Positions 1-6,316 of a stretch of DNA of 22,154 nt are shown here, in pieces. Below the pieces are notes generated by a model. It was not told where the DNA came from. It did no database searches and saw nothing but the letters and a program-made list of their open reading frames with translations. A program made the translations under genes and the position numbers. The number at the start of each line of letters is the position of its first letter. The first letter of the stretch is position 1. The stretch is taken from NCBI GenBank assembly GCA_027295365.1, contig JAPULD010000523.1, positions 1-22,154 of the forward strand, read 5' to 3'. This DNA is from Planctomycetota bacterium (GTDB lineage Bacteria; Planctomycetota; Phycisphaerae; Phycisphaerales; SM1A02).

Positions 1-607
1 CCAGATCAGGCAGCGTGTCGCCCACCTCGTCGTTCCCGGGGGTCCGATTGCATTCGTCGAGGAACCCGTCGGGATCGCACGACCCGCAGATGCAACCCTG
101 GGTGTGGCAGAGATTCATGTAGTGTCCGATTTCGTGCAGGATGGTCGTGTTTCGTACGTCTTGCCCGAGAAAAATGATGTCTTCGCCAAGGATATTGGGA
201 AAGGAACAGACGCCCGACGAATTGCTGCCATTGATGTAGATGTTGATGGCGTTTGATCGCCAGGCGTACGTGGAAGGGTCACCCTCCGCGGCCGCTTCCA
301 AGGGGCCCTTGCTGGTCAAGACATTGTCATTGAACCATTCATCGACGCCCGAGAGATCGACGGTTTCCGTCAAGACGAGTCGATACCCTCGCCCCGTGTC
401 ATCGAGAATCTGGTTGGCGAGGTCGATCTGGGCCTGGACTTCGGCATCGGAGGACAGCGACCCGGCCGCGGCGGGCCGATTGTCGTTGCCATCGAGAATG
501 AACTTGACGCTGACTCGCCACTCAAGCTGTGCGAAGGCCGGTGGCGCGACCCACGAGGCCAGGATCAGACCTGCCAGAATGATCAAATTGTGTTTTCGCA
601 TGCGCAT
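1..607 (-). CDS. Secreted pappalysin-like (M43-type) zinc metalloprotease, C-terminus cut by window edge
   Basis: The reverse strand is open from the left edge to an ATG at 607. The product begins MRMRKHNLIILAG, a typical signal peptide ending AFA before QLEW. A zinc motif HEIGHYMNLCH (HExxHxxxxxH) follows, then a Cys-rich stretch with CHTQGCICGSC and a GDTLPDL segment, as in pappalysin-like metzincins. It aligns almost residue for residue with the gene immediately upstream (626-1630), so the two are tandem paralogues. The usual metzincin Gly between the second and third zinc His is Asn here. The Met-turn and C-terminus lie outside the window. ATGs also exist at 619 and 601; 607 is preferred because GGAG at 614-617 sits 6 nt upstream. 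It is the last gene of the minus-strand operon, 18 nt after the previous stop. Family assignment is from motifs; the substrate is unknown. Confidence 0.85.
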   Translation of the reverse strand, partial: MRMRKHNLIILAGLILASWVAPPAFAQLEWRVSVKFILDGNDNRPAAAGSLSSDAEVQAQIDLANQILDDTGRGYRLVLTETVDLSGVDEWFNDNVLTSKGPLEAAAEGDPSTYAWRSNAINIYINGSNSSGVCSFPNILGEDIIFLGQDVRNTTILHEIGHYMNLCHTQGCICGSCDPDGFLDECNRTPGNDEVGDTLPDL

Positions 608-613
608 CTTCAA

Positions 614-617
614 CTCC
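614..617 (-). promoter_or_regulatory. Ribosome binding site deciding the start at 607
   Basis: GGAG on the minus strand lies 6 nt before the ATG at 607. It overlaps the alternative ATG at 619, which has no such site at a suitable distance. Confidence 0.55.
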
Positions 618-625
618 ATCGAGTC

Positions 626-1630
626 TTAGTTACTCGTTCCGATTCGCACAAGCCCACGCGAGGCGCGAATCGTCACCGGTTGATTGAGAATCAGAAATTC
701 GTTGTACGTGCCGGTCCGGATGAGCACGATGTCATCGTTCGAGGCGACAAAGATCCCATCGAGCACATTCTGAAAAGGCAACTGGCTGCTGCCGGTCGGG
801 GAGATCGTGTTGGCCGACCCGTCCACGAACCAGGTCTGACCCGTGACCACGCTGTTCCGGATGTCGTTGGCCAGATCCGTGAACACGTCCATCTGATCGT
901 CGGTCAGGACGCTGCGGTTGGAGTGGTACGACATCACGTTGAAGAAGACATCATCCACGAGATTCTGCCGTGCGACCGATAGTGCGCCGTAGTTCGAGCC
1001 GTACGTCCACTGGGCGATGTCGTTCTGGAACCAGCATTGCAGGTCGGGCAACGTGTCGGAGATGCCGTCGTTGGCCGGCGTGTCGTGGCATTCGCCGGTA
1101 TCTTCAGAATCGCAGGAGCCGCATGGGCAGCCCTGCGTGTGGCAGAGATCGAAATAGTGCCCGATCTCGTGGAGGATCGTCGTGGTCCCAACGGCTTGCC
1201 CGAGCAGGATGAGATCGTCCCCCGCACCGGGAAACGAGCAAATACCCGATCCGTCGTCGTTGTTGATATAAATGTTGATCGAGTTGGATCGCCAGATAAA
1301 CACTTGTGGAAAGAGTTTCGCAAAAGACTCCAGACTCTCCTTGTTGCTGTTGGTGATTTCGGCGTCGTAAAACCCGCCTTGCCCGGGAAGATCGATGATC
1401 TCGACCAGGTCCAGTCGATAGCCGCGCTCGGTCGAGTCGAGAATCTGGTTGGCCAAGTCGATCTGGGCCTGCACTTCCGCATCCGTGTCGATTGCACCGG
1501 TTGGGCGGGCCCCGCCGTCGCTGAGGATGAACTTCACGCTGACCTGAATATCCAGTTGGGCCGAGGTGGGCACAGACAGTCCGGGCCAGAGAAACGCGAT
1601 CAGGATGTGAATTGGCTGAATTCGATGCAT
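626..1630 (-). CDS. Secreted pappalysin-like (M43-type) zinc metalloprotease with C-terminal beta-helix-like module
   Basis: This 334-residue protein has a signal peptide (about 1-24, ending TSA before QLDI). The zinc motif HEIGHYFDLCH is at 154-164: His154, His158 and His164 are predicted ligands and Glu155 the general base. A Cys-rich segment (164-199, with ECHDTP and SDTLPDLQC) resembles the calcium/disulfide region of M43 proteases, and NVMSYH at 231-236 is the Met-turn. The canonical Gly before the third His is Asp161. Residues 267-334 (WFVDGSAN, LPFQNV, GTYNE, GLVRI) look like the first coils of a right-handed beta-helix and match the end of the neighbouring astacin. GAGGAG at 1637-1642, 6 nt before the ATG, supports the start. 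It is third in the operon, 28 nt after the astacin stop. Likely an extracellular or periplasmic protease; substrate unknown. Confidence 0.88.
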   Translation of the reverse strand: MHRIQPIHILIAFLWPGLSVPTSAQLDIQVSVKFILSDGGARPTGAIDTDAEVQAQIDLANQILDSTERGYRLDLVEIIDLPGQGGFYDAEITNSNKESLESFAKLFPQVFIWRSNSINIYINNDDGSGICSFPGAGDDLILLGQAVGTTTILHEIGHYFDLCHTQGCPCGSCDSEDTGECHDTPANDGISDTLPDLQCWFQNDIAQWTYGSNYGALSVARQNLVDDVFFNVMSYHSNRSVLTDDQMDVFTDLANDIRNSVVTGQTWFVDGSANTISPTGSSQLPFQNVLDGIFVASNDDIVLIRTGTYNEFLILNQPVTIRASRGLVRIGTSN

Positions 1631-1658
1631 GGCATGCTCCTCACTCAGGGATCACACT

Positions 1659-2675
1659 TTATTGAACTCGCACCAGGCCATTGTGCACGCGATACGTTCC
1701 GGGTTTATCGAGGATGGTCGTGCCCAATTCGTCGTAGGTGCCGCCCCGAATCCAGAATTCCGAGTTGTCGGGGGCCGTGGCCTCGGCGAGAGCGAAGGAT
1801 CGGAACGGGTAGCGGAGACTGCCGTCCTCGGCGCTGGGGGATACGGTCCAGTCGATGTAGCGCGGCCCGATCGAGTTTGAGCCATACTCGTTCTTCATGT
1901 CCTGGATGTCGTTCGAGCTGAGATGGTCCTTCTGCCCAATGAACCATTGCCAGCCTTCGTATCCAGTTCGGCAAACGATAGTCTCACACAATCCCGGCGT
2001 CGGGATGAGGCAGTCCGTAAAAGTGAACTGGCCGTAGTGCATGACCGAATCAAAATCGTAGGATGTGGATTGCGACAACCAATTTTGTTCCTTGTCGAAG
2101 TTGTGCTCATGCCCTGACTCGATGTTGCTCGTGATGATGTCCACGAACGTGTCCCGGTCCGTGCGACTCTGCTCGTGCCAGAATCCCAGGGTGTGACACA
2201 GTTCGTGGGCCATGATGAACTTGCTGCCCCAACTGACGATGTTGATCGTCTGGCCGGCGCCTTGCATGCCGATCGCCGCGTTGTTGCCGTCCGACAATTG
2301 AATGTGTACGTAGAAAGAGCCGTTGCCCACGGTCCGGGGCACGAACTGCACGTCGGCTCCCGAGTAATTCCATTCGTCCATCGCCGAGAGCATGAGCTGG
2401 CGGTTGGTGGAGGTGACGTTGCCGTCGAATTCGAAGTAGACGATGCCATCGGACCAGGGAATTGGAGCGCCGCCACTTCTCGCCTCGACATCAGGAACCA
2501 AAATGTCACCATGCACGAGTCGGTAGCCGGGGGGAACCAGAGACTTGGGGACGGGCGGATCCTCCAGTTCGGGGCTTCCATAAGCTTTCGCCGCGGAGGG
2601 AGCCCCGAGAATGAGGATCGCCACCCCCAGACCGGTCGCCAGCAGGCACTGAAATGTCATTCTTCGAGAAGTCAT
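1659..2675 (-). CDS. Secreted astacin-like (M12A-type) zinc metalloprotease with C-terminal beta-helix-like module
   Basis: This 338-residue protein has an N-terminal signal peptide (hydrophobic 10-30, cut near AKA-YGS) and a short propeptide-like segment. The astacin domain starts around IPWSDGIVYFEFD (72-84). The signature HELCHTLGFWHEQSR at 157-171 gives the zinc ligands His157, His161 and His167, catalytic Glu158 and the family-typical Glu168. SVMHYG at 210-215 carries the Met-turn and the astacin tyrosine ligand. Residues 272-338 (YIDWTVSPSAEDG, RYPFRSF, GGTYDE, GLVRV) form an extra module shared with the M43-type neighbour. GGAG lies 8 nt before the ATG. A further in-frame ATG, five codons in, is less well placed. 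It is second in the operon, 35 nt after the fibre gene. The family call is strong; substrate and activation route are unknown. Confidence 0.92.
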   Translation of the reverse strand: MTSRRMTFQCLLATGLGVAILILGAPSAAKAYGSPELEDPPVPKSLVPPGYRLVHGDILVPDVEARSGGAPIPWSDGIVYFEFDGNVTSTNRQLMLSAMDEWNYSGADVQFVPRTVGNGSFYVHIQLSDGNNAAIGMQGAGQTINIVSWGSKFIMAHELCHTLGFWHEQSRTDRDTFVDIITSNIESGHEHNFDKEQNWLSQSTSYDFDSVMHYGQFTFTDCLIPTPGLCETIVCRTGYEGWQWFIGQKDHLSSNDIQDMKNEYGSNSIGPRYIDWTVSPSAEDGSLRYPFRSFALAEATAPDNSEFWIRGGTYDELGTTILDKPGTYRVHNGLVRVQ

Positions 2676-2710
2676 GGTTCGAACTCCAAGGTGACCATTT
2701 CATTACGGAT

Positions 2711-5068
2711 TTACTGCAAACTCACGAGTACGAGCACCAGGCCTCGCTCATCATCGAGGGGCGTCATCGCTTTGCCGATGATGCTGCCGAACGCGCGATT
2801 GCGATCGGTCGCCTTCATCGCATGACCGGGTCGATCGGACGTGGTCAGCAGGTCGCCCGGCTGGATTGAGCCGTTGGCGTTGTCACACCAGACATACACG
2901 CGTCCGGTCAGGGCCACGGGATAGTCGCCATCGGCGATGGAGCCGACTTGGCCCATGAGCATGCCCGGGGACACGCCCCCGGCTCCGCTGATCACTCCCG
3001 CCACCGTGTGGTCATAAGCCCGGCGGCTGCGAACGAGTTGGCCCGGATGGTCCGGGTCGATGCAGACCACCATGCCCGGCTCGACGATTCCGTTGGATGA
3101 ATCCACGTTGAATCGCTCCGACAGATCGGCCCCGCCATCGATCTCGAGCACGTCGGTGCGCATGGTGCCCGCCACGTCGAGTTGGGCTCCGGGGCTGGTG
3201 GTGCCGATGCCGACCCGACCGTTGTCACGATTGATGACCATGTGCGGAGTCGTCTCGACATCGCTTACCCACCCCAGGAATCGTATCTGGTTGGCCGTGC
3301 CGTCGTAGCGCACGATTCCGCCGAGGGAGGCGGACGTGTTTTCGGTAAGCAGAATCTGGGAACTCGCATTGGCGGTCCCGGGGGTGACGATCATGGAGCC
3401 GAGGGTCGAATCTCCCCGCACGTGCAAGTCACCTTCAGGGGCCGTCGTGCCCATGCCGACGTCACCGTCCGCCTGGATGGTCATGCGCGTCAAGTTGCCA
3501 TTGGTCCGGAATTGCAGGCCGTCCGGTGCACCACTGCTGTCGTAGATGATGCCGCCGGCCGAGTTGCCGTTGCCGGGATTGCCGAAGAGTAGCCCCGATT
3601 CACCCGATCCGGCGATCATGTTGATGTACTGGCTGGAGGAGTTCTCGATCACGAGTTTGCTGTTGCCCTGCGGCGTCACGCCGGAATTTCCGGTGTACAG
3701 ATGAAGCAGCCGGTCGGGCGACGAAGTGCCGATCCCGACGTTGCCGGCCTTGTCGATGCGCATGCGCTCCTGGAGACTGGCCCCCTGGTTGGTGAAGAAT
3801 CGGAGATACCCCGTCTGGCCCGAGACGTCCTGCATGGCGCTTGAGATCCGGGCCATGATGTAGTCCGTGCCCGCTCCTTCGTTGTCGTCGAAGTTCCGCA
3901 GGTCGAGGTAGGCGGTGTTGGTGGTCGTGGAGCCGTTCCGGCTGCCCCGGATCGACACCCCGGCGTCGGCCCCGCTCAATGCTACTTGCTGCACGATAAA
4001 GGTCGGACTGCCGGCCCCGATGATCTCGGCTCTGTTCTCCGGTTCAAGAATGATGTTGATGGAGCCCGATCCGGTGTCGTTTGAACGAATGCGCAGGTGA
4101 TTGCTCGAATCGAAGAATCCGAACGATCCCGAAATTATGTTGCCATCCTGCGTGAGCAGGATGTTGGGCTGGTCGGCTTCTCCGCTGTTGTTCGAATCGG
4201 CTTCCAGACGAAGTTCCAGGCTGCCCAGAGATTTCAGATGCAGGCTGGAGGTCGGTGAACTGGTTCCCATGCCGATCCGGTCGGCGATCGGATCGATCAC
4301 GAAAGTATCGAAGTCGAACATCAGATCGGAGTTGAGAGCCCAGTTGCCGCCCAACGGGAACCGAGTCAGGCTCACGTACCCGCTGCTGAGGTTGTCGGCG
4401 TTGAGACCGGTGAGGCCCGTCCCGCTTCCCACGAACGTGTTGGCGCCATTCGAAAGATTAAGAACGGACGAATACTGTCCTGAAAGTCGGTTGGTGGGCA
4501 GGGTGCCGAAGGACAGGCTCGAGGCGTTCAGGGTCGTCAGGGCCGAACCGGATCCGGAGTGGGTACCCACGAATGAATTGGACACGCTGGAGAAGTTGAC
4601 CGGCAACGTGTACGTCCCCACCAGGGCCGTGTCGGGCAGGAACTCCACCGATTCGGAGAGCATCGCATAAGGTACGGGTTGGATCTTGATCCGAGGGGTC
4701 AACGTGACGTACGGATCCGGATCCGAGCCTACGGGTTTGCGAATCTGGATCTCCAGCCAACGATCGGCCCCGGGGAACGCACCGGCTCCGAAATCGAGAT
4801 CGCTCATGATCAGTCCATCGATGAATTCGTAATTCAAGAGCGTCACGGTCGGGCCGACCTGGAGCGCCAGCCCATCCGACCCGTCGTAGAGAAGGAACTG
4901 CACGTCGGCGAAGTCGTTAATGGGCGTTCCGGCTTCCGAGAGTCGTCCTTGATAGGTGAATTCAGTTCCGGCAAGGACCGTCGAGCCGCTCAACAGCACC
5001 ACCAAGACCATGATGATCCGAAGCAACGAGGTGCATCCAATGGATTTCCATGTGTGATTTGTTTTCAT
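2711..5068 (-). CDS. Secreted fibre-like repeat protein (tail-fibre-like stalk)
   Basis: This 785-residue protein starts at the ATG at 5068, where AGGAG lies 7 nt upstream; an ATG 17 codons earlier lacks such a site. It has a signal peptide (about 1-33, ending VLA before GTEF). An N-terminal domain then runs from FTYQGRLSEAG to TPRIKIQPVPYA, seen in many exported planctomycete proteins. The long middle is rich in Gly, Ser, Thr and Asn. It carries four fibre-type motifs: RIGMGTSSPTSSLHL, NVGIGTSSPDRLLHL, DVGMGTTAPEGDLHV and RVGIGTTSPGAQLDV. The C-terminal domain (ERFNVDSSNGIVEPGMVV to PGDLLTTSDRPGHAMKA and the final VLVLVSLQ) may cap or trimerise the fibre; no S74-type chaperone end was seen. 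It is first gene of the minus-strand protease operon. I infer a surface or secreted trimeric stalk, perhaps adhesive. It is not evidence of a prophage, as no other phage gene is present. Confidence 0.8.
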   Translation of the reverse strand: MKTNHTWKSIGCTSLLRIIMVLVVLLSGSTVLAGTEFTYQGRLSEAGTPINDFADVQFLLYDGSDGLALQVGPTVTLLNYEFIDGLIMSDLDFGAGAFPGADRWLEIQIRKPVGSDPDPYVTLTPRIKIQPVPYAMLSESVEFLPDTALVGTYTLPVNFSSVSNSFVGTHSGSGSALTTLNASSLSFGTLPTNRLSGQYSSVLNLSNGANTFVGSGTGLTGLNADNLSSGYVSLTRFPLGGNWALNSDLMFDFDTFVIDPIADRIGMGTSSPTSSLHLKSLGSLELRLEADSNNSGEADQPNILLTQDGNIISGSFGFFDSSNHLRIRSNDTGSGSINIILEPENRAEIIGAGSPTFIVQQVALSGADAGVSIRGSRNGSTTTNTAYLDLRNFDDNEGAGTDYIMARISSAMQDVSGQTGYLRFFTNQGASLQERMRIDKAGNVGIGTSSPDRLLHLYTGNSGVTPQGNSKLVIENSSSQYINMIAGSGESGLLFGNPGNGNSAGGIIYDSSGAPDGLQFRTNGNLTRMTIQADGDVGMGTTAPEGDLHVRGDSTLGSMIVTPGTANASSQILLTENTSASLGGIVRYDGTANQIRFLGWVSDVETTPHMVINRDNGRVGIGTTSPGAQLDVAGTMRTDVLEIDGGADLSERFNVDSSNGIVEPGMVVCIDPDHPGQLVRSRRAYDHTVAGVISGAGGVSPGMLMGQVGSIADGDYPVALTGRVYVWCDNANGSIQPGDLLTTSDRPGHAMKATDRNRAFGSIIGKAMTPLDDERGLVLVLVSLQ

Positions 5069-5075
5069 GGCCTTA

Positions 5076-5080
5076 CTCCT
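5076..5080 (-). promoter_or_regulatory. Ribosome binding site of the fibre gene
   Basis: AGGAG on the minus strand lies 7 nt upstream of the ATG at 5068. It is the reason for rejecting the longer reading from 5119. Confidence 0.65.
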
Positions 5081-5196
5081 GATGTTCTCATCTGCACTGG
5101 GTTGGCCAAGCCTGGCCATGAAGCACGACGCTTCTCAAAGGAACGCAACACTCCGAAGGCACATGGCTCATTAATTCTGAAAATCTGTTTCGATCC

Positions 5197-5229
5197 AAAA
5201 AGAAGAAAAGGTGGCCCACAAGCCACCTT
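5197..5229 (-). terminator. Intrinsic terminator on the minus strand, upstream of the fibre operon
   Basis: AAGGTGGC (5208-5215) and GCCACCTT (5222-5229) form a perfect 8-bp stem around a 6-nt loop, and the pairing extends outward with one mismatch. Read on the minus strand it is followed by TTCTTCTTTTT, the layout of a Rho-independent terminator. It lies about 130 nt upstream of the fibre start and no minus-strand gene precedes it. It must therefore end either a small RNA or a leader transcript (attenuator). On the plus strand there is no T-tract. Confidence 0.7.
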
Positions 5230-5457
5230 CTCTCGCTGCTTGCTCTCCTGCCGGATAAGAGGAGCACGGCTTCCCAGGCCAGCTGTACCTTGGTAAGGAC
5301 AAACTTATCGTCGGTGATGCGCTGTCCTCGTTTCTTCCGTTTGAACCACCTTCCAGTACACTAAAAAGAGCGACTTCGAGCCGTCTCCTGAATGAACGCC
5401 ACGTCGGGGAACACATCGGCTCATGTTTTTTAATTTTTTCCGATCCAGGGAGGGACC
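5208..5457 (-). promoter_or_regulatory. Candidate leader RNA or small RNA upstream of the protease operon
   Basis: No convincing gene lies in this 250-bp stretch between the divergent sigma gene and the fibre operon. On the minus strand it contains AGGACA/TGTCCT (6-bp stem, 21-nt loop) and CTCCT/AGGAG, and it ends in the terminator at 5197-5229. The terminator's 5' arm AAGGTGG is repeated about 130 nt upstream (5346-5352), so an alternative pairing with the 3' arm is possible. I do not recognise a known riboswitch class. The promoters of both divergent units should lie here, but no box was convincing. Confidence 0.3.
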
Positions 5458-6033
5458 GTGGATTCAAGCAGCAGCGATGTCACCCGGCTTCTGATGATCG
5501 CCTCGGAAGGTGACGAGGAGGCTCTCAATCAAGTTCTGCCTCTGGTCTACGACCAATTGCACGCTTTGGCCGATGGCTACCTGCGCCAGGAGCAGGCGGG
5601 ACATACCCTCCAACCCACGGCCCTGGTCAACGAGGCCTATCTCAAACTGATCGATCAGAAGCGAACGCAATGGGAATCCCGAAACCACTTTCTCGCGGTC
5701 GCCGCCATTTCCATGCGAAGGATTCTCGTCAATCACGCCAAGCACAAAAAGCGGCTAAAGCGGGGAGGCGATCGAAAACGACAGGCTCTCTCGGATTCAA
5801 TCGTGCTGGGCCAAGAGCCGGACATCGACCTGATCGCGCTGGACGAAGCCTTGCATGGTCTTGCCAAGATCGACGCGCGGAAAGTTCGCATCGTCGAAAT
5901 GCGTTTTTTTGTGGGATTGACCGTCGAGCAAACCGCCGAGGCGTTGGATGTCTCTCAGGCCACGATCAAGCGGGACTGGGAATTTGCCAAGACCTGGCTC
6001 TTGCGCGAGATCCGAGATCCCGAATGCCAATGA
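5458..6033 (+). CDS. ECF-like RNA polymerase sigma factor
   Basis: This 191-residue protein has the two-domain layout of ECF-like sigma-70 factors. The region 2 part spans about 8-100 (LVNEAYLKLIDQ, WESRNHFLAVAAISMRRILVNHAK), and after a variable linker comes a region 4 helix-turn-helix at 154-181 (LTVEQTAEALDVSQATIKRDW). The LQPTALVNEAYLKL signature is typical of the planctomycete/acidobacterial subgroup. Translation starts at GTG 5458, with GGAGG at 5449-5453 four nt before it; the first in-frame Met is at residue 13. Members of this subgroup often sit beside a serine/threonine kinase or an anti-sigma factor, but neither is visible here. It is divergent from the fibre/protease operon, so a regulatory link is plausible but inferred only from position. 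Confidence 0.93.
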   Translation: MDSSSSDVTRLLMIASEGDEEALNQVLPLVYDQLHALADGYLRQEQAGHTLQPTALVNEAYLKLIDQKRTQWESRNHFLAVAAISMRRILVNHAKHKKRLKRGGDRKRQALSDSIVLGQEPDIDLIALDEALHGLAKIDARKVRIVEMRFFVGLTVEQTAEALDVSQATIKRDWEFAKTWLLREIRDPECQ

Positions 6034-6200
6034 TTCTGAAGCATGAGATGTGACCCAGGCATCGATTGACGCAATCAGCAGGTGAAGGATTCACTTTCTC
6101 GACCGGAAAAGACGCCCTCAATCAACATCTCCGGAACAGACAATCGCGGTGAAAGTTCCTATGATGCCGCCCAATCGACCATCGCTCGATTGAATCCCTT

Positions 6201-6288
6201 GGTGGGGTGGCGGAGCGGCTGAACGCACCAGTCTTGAAAACTGGCAAGGGGCTCGTCCCCTTCGCGGGTTCGAATCCCGCCCCCACCG
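6201..6288 (+). tRNA. tRNA-Ser (anticodon UGA)
   Basis: An 88-nt class II tRNA. The acceptor GGTGGGG (6201-6207) pairs with CCCCACC (6281-6287), followed by discriminator G. The anticodon stem CCAGT/ACTGG encloses loop CTTGAAA with anticodon TGA at 6235-6237. The long variable arm has the GGGG/CCCC stem expected of tRNA-Ser. The T arm is GCGGG-TTCGAAT-CCCGC. The 3' CCA is not encoded. A run of six T follows immediately (6289-6294) and may help termination. Confidence 0.97.
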
Positions 6289-6316
6289 TTTTTTCATCCA
6301 CTCCGTTGAATTCGTT

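Noticed and set aside
2711..5068. Fibre protein as part of a prophage
   Set aside because: It has a signal peptide and planctomycete-type N- and C-terminal domains and sits with secreted proteases. No capsid, terminase, tail tube or lysis gene is present.
5171..5467. A 98-codon minus-strand frame upstream of the fibre gene
   Set aside because: It would run through the terminator hairpin and overlap the sigma gene's start, and shows no recognisable domain or good ribosome binding site.
6201..6288. tRNA-Ser as an integration site for a mobile element
   Set aside because: No integrase and no second copy of the tRNA 3' end were found in the window.
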